Source of the DNA: JADLHS01 sp036274115 | GTDB taxonomy: Bacteria > Verrucomicrobiota > Verrucomicrobiia > Limisphaerales > JADLHS01 | DNA length: 64,000 nt | Reading direction: 5' to 3' | NCBI GenBank assembly: GCA_036274115.1 | Contig: DASUGI010000208.1 | Span: forward strand, 1-64,000 | Shown here: piece after piece, positions 43,791-52,072 of the stretch | Layout: each line of letters starts with the position of its first letter | Position numbering within the stretch: position 1 is the first letter of the stretch | The notes under the pieces: model-generated | Database searches by the model: none | What the model saw: only the letters and a program-made list of their open reading frames with translations | Told to the model about the DNA's origin: nothing | Position numbers and translations under genes: made by a program

Positions 43791-44228
43791 ATGAGCGAAA
43801 GCGCATTTTCCTACCAACATCGCGTGGTTTACGCAGATTGCACGCTGGGTAATCATGTGTATTACGCGCGCTACCTGGAGATGCTTGAAGCTGCCCGAAG
43901 TGAATTCTTTCGGGCGTCGGGCCGGACGCTATTGGGTTGGCAGGAGCGCGGATTCATGTTCCCCGTGGTGGAAGTGCAGCTGCACTACAAGGCTTTGGCG
44001 CGTTATGACGATTTGTTGCGTGCGGAAGTTTGGGTGATGGCTGCGGAGAAGGTGCGACTCAACTTCGCTTATCGTATCACGAATCAATCAAACGACCTCG
44101 TGCTCGAAGGCGAGACGATGCATGTTTGCATGAATCTGGAGGAAAAGCTGAAGCGCCTGCCCGAAGAATTGGTGGTGGCCTTAAAACCATATTTGCGTCC
44201 GAGGCCCATCGCGATCACGAAGCGATGA
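43791..44228 (+). CDS. Acyl-CoA thioesterase, YbgC/4HBT hotdog family
   Basis: 145 residues from ATG 43791 (MSESAFSYQHRVVYADC). The hotdog-fold signature is YADCTLGNHVYYARYLEMLEAARSEFF, in which the Asp after YA and the N-x-VYYARYLE helix match the 4HBT catalytic region. The DLLRAEVWVMAAEKVRLNFAYRI and VLEGETMHVCMN strands complete the fold. It likely hydrolyses acyl-CoA thioesters in the cytoplasm, as YbgC does in the Tol-Pal context, but no tol genes are nearby. Its last 14 bases overlap the convergent isomerase gene. Confidence 0.85.
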   Translation: MSESAFSYQHRVVYADCTLGNHVYYARYLEMLEAARSEFFRASGRTLLGWQERGFMFPVVEVQLHYKALARYDDLLRAEVWVMAAEKVRLNFAYRITNQSNDLVLEGETMHVCMNLEEKLKRLPEELVVALKPYLRPRPIAITKR

Positions 44229-45126
44229 TTTTCTCCAGTCGGGCGCACAAATCGCGCAAGCCTTCGGGTGAATCACCGCCGCCTTGTTCGGTGATCAGGT
44301 ATTCGCGGAAGCCGACTTCATCCAGGGCTTTCATAATCCCGGACCAGTTGTTGGCACCTTCCAACAGCGGCGCGTTGAAACCTTTCCAGACATCGCCGGT
44401 GCGCATGGCGCGATCGCGGCTGTATTCTTTCACGTGCACGCGAGTGATGTGTTGGTTCAGCGCCTTGATCCAGGCAATGGGATCGCCGTACCGGATGATG
44501 TTGCCGACATCGAAGTGCCATTGCACCCGGGGATTGTTGATTTCATTCAGGTAGCGCACCGCCTGGTCTTCGTCAGTGATGAAATTATTCCAAACGTTCT
44601 CGATGGAAATGGTCACACCAAGTTCCTCGGCCAGGGGGAGGGCCAGGCGGATTTGCTCGATGGAGCGACTCCAGCACTGCTCAAAAGTCACGTCTTTATT
44701 GACGACGCCGGGCACAAGCAGAATTGAACCGGCCCCGTACGCTTTGGCATCCCGCAACGTTTGTTTGAGTGCCGCCAGGCCTTCTGCGCGCACTTTCGCG
44801 TCAGGATGCGACAAGGGTTTGCTCCAGTGATGGGCGCCGCAGACACTGGTGATTTCGAGTCCGGTTTCGTCACGGGCCTTCAACACCTCCCCCTGGTCCA
44901 TATGGCTGTTCATTTCTGCTCCGTCGAATCCAGCGGCTTTCACCGCTTTCATCTTCTCGAGCACTGAACCCTTCACGCCCACCGTGCCCCACATGATGGC
45001 CTTTTTGTGAGTGCGCTTGCTGGCGGCCGCTGAATCTGCGGCCAAAAGCGGCGGAGTCAGGGCGGCCGCGGCGATTACAGCGCTGCCGGTTCTAAAGAAA
45101 TGACGGCGAGTGATGGCGGTGTTCAT
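44215..45126 (-). CDS. Tat-exported sugar phosphate isomerase/epimerase-like TIM barrel
   Basis: 303 residues from ATG 45126. Twin-arginine signal TRRHFFRTGSAVIAAAAL. An AP-endonuclease-2/xylose isomerase-like barrel: VKAAGFDGAEMNSHMDQ, TSVCGAHHWS, ILLVPGVVNK, VTISIENVWNNF (Glu and Asn metal region), VQWHFDVGN (His/Asp) and RVHVKEYSRD, then TEQGGG near the end (last Glu). These Glu/Asp/His residues form the usual metal site. Substrate unknown; a keto-sugar or sugar acid is likely. It lies 21 bases after a Gfo/Idh/MocA gene on the same strand, a common pairing in sugar or cyclitol catabolism. Confidence 0.88.
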   Translation of the reverse strand: MNTAITRRHFFRTGSAVIAAAALTPPLLAADSAAASKRTHKKAIMWGTVGVKGSVLEKMKAVKAAGFDGAEMNSHMDQGEVLKARDETGLEITSVCGAHHWSKPLSHPDAKVRAEGLAALKQTLRDAKAYGAGSILLVPGVVNKDVTFEQCWSRSIEQIRLALPLAEELGVTISIENVWNNFITDEDQAVRYLNEINNPRVQWHFDVGNIIRYGDPIAWIKALNQHITRVHVKEYSRDRAMRTGDVWKGFNAPLLEGANNWSGIMKALDEVGFREYLITEQGGGDSPEGLRDLCARLEKIIAS

Positions 45127-45147
45127 ATTCGAAACCAAAGTCAGCGG

Positions 45148-46452
45148 TTAGACCAGTTTGGTAAAGCCCGGCACCGCCATCGGAGCAACCTCGAGCTTCA
45201 TCTTCCAATCCAGCTTTTCCGGCACGAGTTGTTGCTTGGAGTTCAGGGCGTCTTCCCACGAGATTTCCTGTCCGGTGTAGGCCGCCATGCGGGCCATGAT
45301 GCCCATCAAGGTGCTGTGGGCCATCCACGAACCGTCGTTAAGTGGATTGCCGCTGCGAATGCTGGCGAACAACTCGTTGTGTTCCTGCTGATACATGTCG
45401 ATCTTCTCCCCGCGATAGCGCCAGGTTTCCTTGCCGCGAATCACCGGGCTTTGCCAGCCGGGAATCTTACCGAAGCCCGCTGTGCCCGTGAGGTAATCCG
45501 AGTTGTCGTTCACGCAATTGTTGATCTGCCGTTGGCCGAGGAAAGCGCGCACGTCATCAGGATATTCGTAAACAACGAAGATGTGGTCGTAGATGTTGCC
45601 GCCGGGATTTGACGTCTGTCGTCCACCCACCGCAATCGCCTTGAGGGGAGGCTGATCTTTCATCGCCCACGAAATTTTGTCCACACTGTGAACCGCCTGC
45701 TCGACGAGGCCATCGCCAGAAAGCCAGGTAAAATTGTACCAGTTGCGGATCTGCCATTCGAGATCGCCCATCTCCCGGGGGCGTTGGCTGGCGGGCGGCA
45801 TGGGCTTGACCTGGCCGGTGTAATACGTGGCATAGATGGACCGCACCTCGCCGATCGCGCCGTCGTGAATTTTTTTATAGAACTCACGTCGGGCGGCGTC
45901 GTATCGCCAGCAAAGCCCCGCCACCAGCGACAGACTTTTCTCCCTGGCCAGTTTTGCCGATGCCAGAACGGAGCGCACTCCGGGCGCATCCGTGGCCACG
46001 GGCTTTTCGCAAAACACATGCTTGCCGGCTTTGATCGCGGCTTCCAGATGCACGGGCCGAAATCCGGGCGGAGAGCAGAGCAGCACGACGTCCACACCGC
46101 TATCAATCACCTTTTGGTACGCGTCGAGTCCAGCGAAGCATTTCTCGGGCGTGACCTTCACTTTATCCGGACTCTGTTCCCGTAAATTCTTCAGACTGTT
46201 TTGAATCGGCTCAGCGAAGGCATCGCCGATCGCAGTGAGCACGACGTTGGGATCGGCCTTCAACGCCTGTGCCGCAGCGCCAGAGCCGCGCCCACCGCAT
46301 CCGACGAGGCCGACGCGGAGGGTGTCGGAGTTCCCCGCGCCAAAGAGCCGGCCGGGCAGGATGGCTGGGGCGGCAATCGCCGCGCCGGCGGCAGCGCTGA
46401 TTTTGAGAAAGTCCCGGCGGCTCGTGGTGAAATCTGGCTTGGTTGTGTTCAT
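45148..46452 (-). CDS. Tat-exported Gfo/Idh/MocA family oxidoreductase
   Basis: 434 residues. Twin-arginine signal TSRRDFLKISAAAGAAIAAPAIL. Rossmann motif VGLVGCGGRGSGAA. The family lysine is in HVFCEKPVATDA (EKP intact, unlike the copy at 26.5 kb). The C-terminal domain carries SGDGLVEQAVHSVDKISWAM, which positions the active-site His. It probably uses NAD(P) to oxidise or epimerise a sugar or inositol-like substrate outside the cytoplasm. Upstream of and co-directional with the isomerase-like gene. Confidence 0.9.
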   Translation of the reverse strand: MNTTKPDFTTSRRDFLKISAAAGAAIAAPAILPGRLFGAGNSDTLRVGLVGCGGRGSGAAAQALKADPNVVLTAIGDAFAEPIQNSLKNLREQSPDKVKVTPEKCFAGLDAYQKVIDSGVDVVLLCSPPGFRPVHLEAAIKAGKHVFCEKPVATDAPGVRSVLASAKLAREKSLSLVAGLCWRYDAARREFYKKIHDGAIGEVRSIYATYYTGQVKPMPPASQRPREMGDLEWQIRNWYNFTWLSGDGLVEQAVHSVDKISWAMKDQPPLKAIAVGGRQTSNPGGNIYDHIFVVYEYPDDVRAFLGQRQINNCVNDNSDYLTGTAGFGKIPGWQSPVIRGKETWRYRGEKIDMYQQEHNELFASIRSGNPLNDGSWMAHSTLMGIMARMAAYTGQEISWEDALNSKQQLVPEKLDWKMKLEVAPMAVPGFTKLV

Positions 46453-46546
46453 GGTATTACCGGCAGAGTGTCCTCCACCCGGGCTTGCGTCGTCAAGGCA
46501 GCTGCGGCCGTCAGCTCACCCCATGTTTGTGGGGGGAGACAGGCGT

Positions 46547-46840
46547 TCAGGCGATTCGATCCCAGATCACAATCTCCGGCGCTGCGCTGCACAATTCGTC
46601 GACGCGAGGCAACAACGCCTGCACGTGCGCCGACTGCAAATGAGCTTCCAGGGCCATTTTGGTGGTCCAATTCTCGTGAAACAGAAACCGCCTCGGGTTC
46701 TCCGTCGAGATGTGCAAGTCGTAATTGAGACAACCCGGTTCCGTCCGGGTGGGAGCAACCAAACCGATAAGTGCATTGCGCAACTCGGTTTCTTTGCCGG
46801 AACGAGCTTCGAACGTGGCGACAACGGTGATGGTCTTCAT
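46547..46840 (-). CDS. Antibiotic biosynthesis monooxygenase (ABM)-domain protein
   Basis: 97 residues from ATG 46840; the longer frame to 46909 runs into the asparaginase-like gene and is rejected. The ABM fold shows VVATFEARSGKETELRNALIGL, TRTEPGCLNYDLHIS, RRFLFHENWTTKMALEAHLQS and HVQALLPRV. Family members (YgiN-like) are dimeric ferredoxin-like enzymes that act on quinones or serve as heme- or substrate-binding proteins. It starts seven bases after the asparaginase-domain gene, so these and pyrF are probably co-transcribed. Confidence 0.85.
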   Translation of the reverse strand: MKTITVVATFEARSGKETELRNALIGLVAPTRTEPGCLNYDLHISTENPRRFLFHENWTTKMALEAHLQSAHVQALLPRVDELCSAAPEIVIWDRIA

Positions 46841-46847
46841 AACGTAT

Positions 46848-47372
46848 TTAGGGCTTCGGAACAGGGATTGACTCGAATACACCAGCGGCGGTGTTCTTCC
46901 GAACGGCATTCCACGAGAACATGCGGCCGTTCATGGCAATGTAAACGCCCGGGGGCAGCAACTGCACCGCCCCAAACGCCAATCCGAGATTAAACAGTCC
47001 GTCCGAGTTGCTAAACGTGTACGGCACCATGGCGCCGACCAGCACGATGGTCTTTCCCAATTGCTTTGCCGCCAGACCCTGCGCGGTTTGCACCATCGTG
47101 TCCGTCCCGTGCGTGATAATGAGCTTCGTTTCCGTCGCCGCGGTGGCGGCCTGGCAAATCGCTTCGCGATCCGCGTCGGTTAAGTCGAGGCTGTCCTTCA
47201 GCAGCAGGGTTTGCACTTGTTCCTCGGGCAGACTCACCCGCGCCTGCTTCAGCATTGCCAGCACATGGGTTCGTGAGAAACTCAGCTGGCCGTCCACCGG
47301 GCAGTAGCTCTTGTCAATGGTCCCGCCCGTGATAAGCAGCCGGATTTGCTCGATGGAATTGCTCGCGGGCAT
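46848..47372 (-). CDS. Single-domain asparaginase-like protein
   Basis: 174 residues from ATG 47372, ten bases after pyrF ends; upstream in-frame codons overlap pyrF. It has the two Thr-bearing motifs of type I/II asparaginases: LLITGGTIDK (nucleophile Thr) and IITHGTDTMVQTA. VLVGAMVPYTFSNSDGLFN follows. Full-length asparaginases have about 330 residues in two domains. Here only the N-terminal active-site domain is present, and the gene ends cleanly. Short 'asparaginase domain-containing' proteins of this length exist, so it need not be a broken gene. Reaction if active: L-Asn to L-Asp plus ammonia. Confidence 0.8.
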   Translation of the reverse strand: MPASNSIEQIRLLITGGTIDKSYCPVDGQLSFSRTHVLAMLKQARVSLPEEQVQTLLLKDSLDLTDADREAICQAATAATETKLIITHGTDTMVQTAQGLAAKQLGKTIVLVGAMVPYTFSNSDGLFNLGLAFGAVQLLPPGVYIAMNGRMFSWNAVRKNTAAGVFESIPVPKP

Positions 47373-47382
47373 AGGCAATCGC

Positions 47383-48087
47383 TCAACGTAACGAAGCCAA
47401 AATGCTTTCGGCCGCCGCCCTCGGGTGGGGCGCGGCGTTGATGGGTCGCCCAATCACCAGCCAGCTTGCCCCGGCTTCCATCGCCTCCCGTGGGGTCAAC
47501 GTACGTTTTTGGTCATCGGCCTGTTCTGCGCCGGTGCGAATTCCCGGTGTGACCAACTGCAGGGACTCCGGAAGAATCTGTCGCAGTGCGGCGATTTCCA
47601 AAGGTGAGCACACCAGTCCCGGTAAACCGGATTGGGCGGCCAGCCGCGCGAGGCGTTCGACCTGCTTTGCCACGTTCGCCTCGCAGCCGATTTCTGCGAG
47701 CGTGTTGGCATCGTGACTGGTCAGCACGGTAACCCCAAGAACCAGTGGAGCATTGCGGCCCGATTGCGATGCGGTCTGTTGCGCGGCTTGTTGCGCCGCG
47801 CGCATCATTTCGCTGCCGCCGCTGGCGTGGATGGTAACCATCTGCACGTCCAGTCGTACTGCTGAGGCGATCGCTTTGGCAACGGTGTTGGGAATGTCGT
47901 GGAACTTGAGATCAAGAAAAACGCTCGCGCCGGTTTCGCGCACGCGCTTGACGATGTCCGGTCCGGCTGCGGTGAACAGTTCCTTTCCAATCTTGAACGC
48001 GCCGACGGCAGGCGCGATTTCCTGCGCCAGTTTGAGCGCCTGTTCCGCCGTGGGCACATCCAGCGCAGCGATGATTGGGTTCTGCAT
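47383..48087 (-). CDS. pyrF: Orotidine-5'-phosphate decarboxylase
   Basis: 234 residues from ATG 48087 (MQNPIIAALDV). OMP-decarboxylase barrel: IIAALDVPTAEQALKLA, the catalytic block DLKFHDIPNTVAKA (Lys and Asp), VTIHASGG, then VTPGIR and the phosphate-binding WLVIGRPIN. It makes UMP from orotidylate, the last step of de novo pyrimidine synthesis. pyrE, the preceding enzyme of the pathway, lies 2.3 kb away on the other strand. Upstream of the asparaginase-like and ABM genes. Confidence 0.93.
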   Translation of the reverse strand: MQNPIIAALDVPTAEQALKLAQEIAPAVGAFKIGKELFTAAGPDIVKRVRETGASVFLDLKFHDIPNTVAKAIASAVRLDVQMVTIHASGGSEMMRAAQQAAQQTASQSGRNAPLVLGVTVLTSHDANTLAEIGCEANVAKQVERLARLAAQSGLPGLVCSPLEIAALRQILPESLQLVTPGIRTGAEQADDQKRTLTPREAMEAGASWLVIGRPINAAPHPRAAAESILASLR

Positions 48088-48141
48088 TGCCGCGAATATC
48101 AATTCGGCGCGGGACGAATTAAAGCCAAAAAGTTCGGAGCT

Positions 48142-49614
48142 TTAAAGCGCTGACACCGCGCGGAAAAACCGGTGTGATGAATTGGGAGAAGCCGTCTCGG
48201 TGTAATCGAAGGTTCCCGATGCCGAAGTCGTGTTGGTGTGGATGGGCAGCCAACTGGTCAGATCAGTCGAGGACTCGATGACACAGGGGCGATTTGGTCC
48301 CGCGCTGACACGGAGTTGATAGGGCAAAACACCCGGCGCCGAAATGGACGTGAGTTGAATGGATGGGCTAAGCGCTTTGCGCAGGTTAAGCCGCCCGCCG
48401 GTCACGCATTTTCCCGCAAGCGACGGTAGCGGATCGACTGCGTTCAATACGCGGGCGATAATTTGCGGATGCGTTTCGGTTGGATACTTTGCCAACATCA
48501 ACGCACAAGCCCCGGCGACGTACGGTGCGGCAGCCGATGTGCCTGACAGCGGCCCGATGTATTGATTGTCGGTGAACGCAAACGTGGAAGTGATCTGATG
48601 ACCGGGCGCGGCGAGATCAACGTTGGTGGCCCCGTAGTTGGACGAAGCCCACAAAACATCGCTGCGTGTGCTGGCCGCCACCGAAATGACGTTGTCGATG
48701 TCCAGACAGGCCGGGTAGCGTGGCACAACATCCACGTCGGCGGCTTCGTTACCGCAGGAGGCAACCACAATGATGCCGGACTCGCGAGCGGCGAAGACGG
48801 CATTGGAAAGCGAACTGGAAAACGCCGTGCCGCTCAAGCTCATGTTGATGATGCGGGCGCCGTTGGTTCGGGCGAACTCCAGACACTCGATGATGTCCGA
48901 ATCAAAGCCGTTTCTGGCCGCGTCAAAACATTTACCCGCCATGATCTGCACGCGCCAGGCGACACCGACCACGCCTTTGCCGTTATTGCCAACCGCACCC
49001 AGAATCCCTGAAACGTGTGAGCCGTGACCTTCATCGTCAGCGGGTGTGCCAGTGCCGTTCAACGCGTTCCAGCCATAACCACCGGCCAGCTGGTTGGTCC
49101 ACACGTTAGCAAGCAAGTCCTCATGGGTGCGACGGATGCCGGTGTCGAGCACCGCGACAACGATGTTACTGGCCGAACTCAAAACGTCCCAGCCTTCGGG
49201 AGCGTCAATGTCGGCATCGATTACGCCGCCGCCTTGCCCGCTATTGTGCAGGCCCCAGAGGGTGCCATTGGTGTAGTACTGGTCGTTCGGAGAGAGATCG
49301 AGTTGCCGCAGGAAATCCGGCTCCGCGTATTGAACCAGCCCACTTTGCTCAAACTTCGCAATCAGTCCTGAAACCGTTTCTCCTGCGGGCACGGACACAA
49401 CCTGCAATTCGCCGAGGCCGGGAAAGCGCTGTAACACCTGGGCGTTGAGCGACACTTGAAACGCTTCCAGGCTGCCAGGGGATATGCCGTGCGCCGGCAT
49501 GACAAGAATTCGATCCGAACGATACGCTGCAACCGGAGCGGCTAATTTCACAGTTTGGGCACGCGCGGTAACGAATCCCAAAACCATCAATCCCAGGGTC
49601 AACAGAGTTTTCAT
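48142..49614 (-). CDS. Secreted S8 (subtilisin-like) serine peptidase
   Basis: 490 residues. Signal peptide LLTLGLMVLGFVTARA, then an inhibitor-type propeptide (about 20-110). Catalytic triad: Asp in VAVLDTGIRRTHEDL (about 158), His in GHGSHVSGILG (about 200) and Ser in GTSAAAPYVAGACALML (about 361). The C-terminal ~70 residues form the module shared with other exoproteins here (QLRVSAGPN...CVIESSTDL...RFFRAVSAL). The enzyme should be an extracellular protease. Last of a minus-strand pair with the M50-like membrane gene upstream. Confidence 0.92.
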   Translation of the reverse strand: MKTLLTLGLMVLGFVTARAQTVKLAAPVAAYRSDRILVMPAHGISPGSLEAFQVSLNAQVLQRFPGLGELQVVSVPAGETVSGLIAKFEQSGLVQYAEPDFLRQLDLSPNDQYYTNGTLWGLHNSGQGGGVIDADIDAPEGWDVLSSASNIVVAVLDTGIRRTHEDLLANVWTNQLAGGYGWNALNGTGTPADDEGHGSHVSGILGAVGNNGKGVVGVAWRVQIMAGKCFDAARNGFDSDIIECLEFARTNGARIINMSLSGTAFSSSLSNAVFAARESGIIVVASCGNEAADVDVVPRYPACLDIDNVISVAASTRSDVLWASSNYGATNVDLAAPGHQITSTFAFTDNQYIGPLSGTSAAAPYVAGACALMLAKYPTETHPQIIARVLNAVDPLPSLAGKCVTGGRLNLRKALSPSIQLTSISAPGVLPYQLRVSAGPNRPCVIESSTDLTSWLPIHTNTTSASGTFDYTETASPNSSHRFFRAVSAL

Positions 49615-49626
49615 GTGTTGCGCGAC

Positions 49627-50280
49627 TTAAAAGAATTTGCCGAGACGATGAACGACATTGCTCGTGTTTTCAAGCCACCAACCCCACATCGTCGGCAAAT
49701 CCACCTTGGCGGTGAGCAAGGGAATGCCGATGAGCAGCACCAACACGTTGCCGAGGAAAATGACCACGGCGGAAAATACGTAGCCCTGGCTCGTAATATC
49801 CGATTGCTCCGTCTTAAGAATCGTCGCCGTGAGCGTGACATGAAACGCGTACGCCGCGCCGACCAGCAGGTGGAACCAGACGAAAAAATTCTGCCAGTTC
49901 CAGATTAAATGGCCGATCACGAAGACCAACACGACGAGCACGGCGTAGAACGGAAAGAAGTAAGGCGACAGCGAAATCAGAAAATTGTTTTTGTTCACGA
50001 CCACGTGTCCGCCACTGGAGGTGGCTTTGAACTTCTTCACACTGCCGCCGAACAGCCACACCCAAACCGCATGCGTGAGTTCGTGCCCGACGACGTAGAT
50101 CCACATCGGCTTGGGCAACAGGAGAAAGACCGCAAGCCAGCAGGCCGCGCCCGCGGCGATGGGAATTAATGTTGTGTCGGCCCCGCCGCAGCGGCTCATG
50201 ACCATCCACAGGGTTTGACCTGCGCCGATACAAACCGGCAGCAACAGAATCGCGATGATGAATTTAACCCACTTCGGCAC
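49627..50280 (-). CDS. Membrane protein with HExxH, M50-like
   Basis: 217 residues from GTG 50280 (VPKWVKFIIAI). The open frame to 50322 uses a TTG and runs over the dispersed inverted repeat, so it is less likely. Six or so membrane helices. A zinc-peptidase motif HELTH (about residue 72-76) lies in 'WIYVVGHELTHAVWVWLF'. The pattern fits site-2-protease/M50-like membrane metalloproteases. The third metal ligand (usually DG in a later helix) is not clear, so activity is uncertain. It lies 12 bases before the subtilisin gene. Confidence 0.75.
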   Translation of the reverse strand: MPKWVKFIIAILLLPVCIGAGQTLWMVMSRCGGADTTLIPIAAGAACWLAVFLLLPKPMWIYVVGHELTHAVWVWLFGGSVKKFKATSSGGHVVVNKNNFLISLSPYFFPFYAVLVVLVFVIGHLIWNWQNFFVWFHLLVGAAYAFHVTLTATILKTEQSDITSQGYVFSAVVIFLGNVLVLLIGIPLLTAKVDLPTMWGWWLENTSNVVHRLGKFF

Positions 50281-50290
50281 GGGCGGAGCG

Positions 50291-50361
50291 TAGGACAGGC
50301 GTCGCGCCTGTCTCAAATTCAAAAAACAAAAAGAATGGAGACAGGCGCGACGCCTGTCCTA
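50291..50361. repeat. Perfect 24-base inverted repeat with nested hairpins
   Basis: TAGGACAGGCGTCGCGCCTGTCTC at 50291-50314 is written as two parts: TAGGACAGGCG, then TCGCGCCTGTCTC. Its exact complement lies at 50338-50361. Each arm itself folds (GACAGGCG-TCG-CGCCTGTC). It sits between two divergent genes and may be a dispersed element or a bidirectional operator. Confidence 0.85.
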
Positions 50362-50372
50362 CAATCTTCGCG

Positions 50373-50939
50373 ATGACACAAAGCGAAGTTCTCCAGGTTT
50401 TCCGCGATACCGGTGCGCTCCTCGAGGGGCATTTCATTCTCCGCAGTGGATTACACAGCCGACAGTTTTTCCAATGCGCCCTCGCGCTTCAGCAAATGCC
50501 CATTGTGGAAAGACTCGGTGCAGCGCTGGCCGCAAAGGTTAAATCGCTTGGCGCGGTCACTGTTGTTTCGCCCGCGATGGGTGGACTCGTCATTGGGCAG
50601 GAAGTCGCGCGACAATTGGGCGTACGTTTCATCTTCGTTGAGAAAGAAGAAGGCAAACTCGTGTTGCGTCGCGGGTTTAAAATCACGGCCGACGAGAAGA
50701 TTCTCGTCGTGGAAGACGTTGTGACCAAGGGCGGCCGCGTGCAGGAGACGATGGATATTGTCCGCGCCAACAAGGGCAACGTGCTGGGCGTTGGCATGGT
50801 GGTGGATCGTTCCAATGGCCAAACTCAGCTGGGCGTGCCGATGTTTAGCCTCATTGCGCTGCAAGTTGAAGCATTTGATCCGAACAACCTGCCGCCGGAC
50901 CTTGCGAAAATTCCTGCTGTAAAGCCAGGCAGCAAGTAG
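50373..50939 (+). CDS. pyrE: Orotate phosphoribosyltransferase
   Basis: 188 residues. The PRPP-binding loop is ILVVEDVVTKGGRVQETMDIV (about residues 110-130). GHFILRSGLHSRQFFQCAL at the start and VSPAMGGLVIGQEVARQLG match the orotate-binding part. It joins orotate and PRPP to give OMP, the substrate of pyrF nearby. The gene follows the 24-base inverted repeat, which may shape its promoter. The next gene on the other strand is convergent, 13 bases away. Confidence 0.93.
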   Translation: MTQSEVLQVFRDTGALLEGHFILRSGLHSRQFFQCALALQQMPIVERLGAALAAKVKSLGAVTVVSPAMGGLVIGQEVARQLGVRFIFVEKEEGKLVLRRGFKITADEKILVVEDVVTKGGRVQETMDIVRANKGNVLGVGMVVDRSNGQTQLGVPMFSLIALQVEAFDPNNLPPDLAKIPAVKPGSK

Positions 50940-50952
50940 ACATTGGCAGTTC

Positions 50953-51768
50953 CTATCCTCGCACGCCCCGGGCCGCCCACGCGCGAGCTACGAGTTGAAT
51001 CGAACCATCCTCAGCGATTGGCAGGGTGGCGCGGATTTTTTTACCCAGGGCCGCACGTTGTTCTTCGCCCAGCGCCATTGCATAGCTCGGCGCGGGTCCT
51101 TGTCCTCCGAGAAATGGCTTCCAATAGTCATCGAAGTTTTCAAATTTCGTCGCAATGTCAATGGCCCGAATTTCCGCCTCGTCCAACCCCGCGGATTGAA
51201 ACAGCTCGCGCAACGGCTCCGGCTGACACAACGGAAATCGGCGGCCTTCGTCCAGTACGCCTGCCGATGGATCAAGCGCCACCGCCGCGTTCCAGAAATG
51301 ACGCATCAGTTCCATCCGCCCGGCGTAATCCCATACGTACGCTGCGACGAGGCCGCCCGGTCGTGCGACTCGAACCATTTCCGCCACAGCTTGAGGCGGG
51401 TCGGGAAAGAAATTCAGCGCCAAGGCGGAGACCACTGCGTCGTAAGTGCTGGTTTTGGCCGAGAGCTTTTTCGCGTCGCCGGTGTCATAACGCACACGTT
51501 CGTCGCTCATTTGTTGCCGCGCGAACGTGATGAATTCCGGTGATCGGTCCACACCGTGAACGGTTTCGGGCATGGCGCATTCCCGAATGGTTTGTGTAAG
51601 CGCGCCGCAGCCACAACCAACATCCAGCCAGCGGGAGCCGGGCGGGACGTTGAGCCAGCCGAGAAATTCGCGTGCGACCAACCGGCTCCAGCGTCCGACG
51701 TACGATTCGTACGCCGCACCGCCGTCCCAAATTTCTTTTGCCACCGCGCGTGAGCTTTTCAGGTGCAT
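50953..51768 (-). CDS. Class I SAM-dependent methyltransferase
   Basis: 271 residues. SAM-binding motif I: WLDVGCGCGALTQTI (about residues 46-60). Acidic post-I: VHGVDRSPEFITFA. Motif II-like: YDAVVSALALNFFPDPPQAVAEMVRVARPGG. This is the UbiE/Methyltransf-11-type layout for small-molecule methylation. The substrate is unknown. Single gene divergent from dnaK. Confidence 0.88.
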   Translation of the reverse strand: MHLKSSRAVAKEIWDGGAAYESYVGRWSRLVAREFLGWLNVPPGSRWLDVGCGCGALTQTIRECAMPETVHGVDRSPEFITFARQQMSDERVRYDTGDAKKLSAKTSTYDAVVSALALNFFPDPPQAVAEMVRVARPGGLVAAYVWDYAGRMELMRHFWNAAVALDPSAGVLDEGRRFPLCQPEPLRELFQSAGLDEAEIRAIDIATKFENFDDYWKPFLGGQGPAPSYAMALGEEQRAALGKKIRATLPIAEDGSIQLVARAWAARGVRG

Positions 51769-52072
51769 TATTCGGGCCCTTCAATTTCTCGAACCAATAG
51801 CGCGAGCAGACGGATTTGGAAAGGAGCGGCAGCAGAAATCCAGCAAACTCGATCCGCCCGGCGGAAGCCCGGTGCGCCACTCGCAATCCGGCAGCCGGTT
51901 TCCACTGCGCCACTACGTCACCGATGGCACAGTTCGGTGTCTGAGGCGGCTTCGTGGTTTTCTTCATTTCCTGAGTAAAATGCGTGATTTCAGCCACTTT
52001 CACTTCGTTGGCACGGTAGCCGCGCAGAAGAAACAGACCACGCGTGTCGTGGCACACCAACTATTTTAATTT
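51769..52072. other. Upstream region of dnaK and of the methyltransferase
   Basis: No supported gene. It must hold both divergent promoters. No CIRCE element was found. A small hairpin CCACG-CGTGT-CGTGG lies at 52038-52052, 20 bases before the dnaK ATG. It could affect translation, but this is not established. Confidence 0.4.

Noticed and set aside
52000..52030. sigma-54-like box TGGCACGGTAGCCGC before dnaK
   Set aside because: Only the -24 half fits; the -12 half lacks the needed GC/TTGC form.
51485..52060. 191-residue minus-strand frame over the dnaK upstream region
   Set aside because: Overlaps the methyltransferase in another frame and has no protein-like features.
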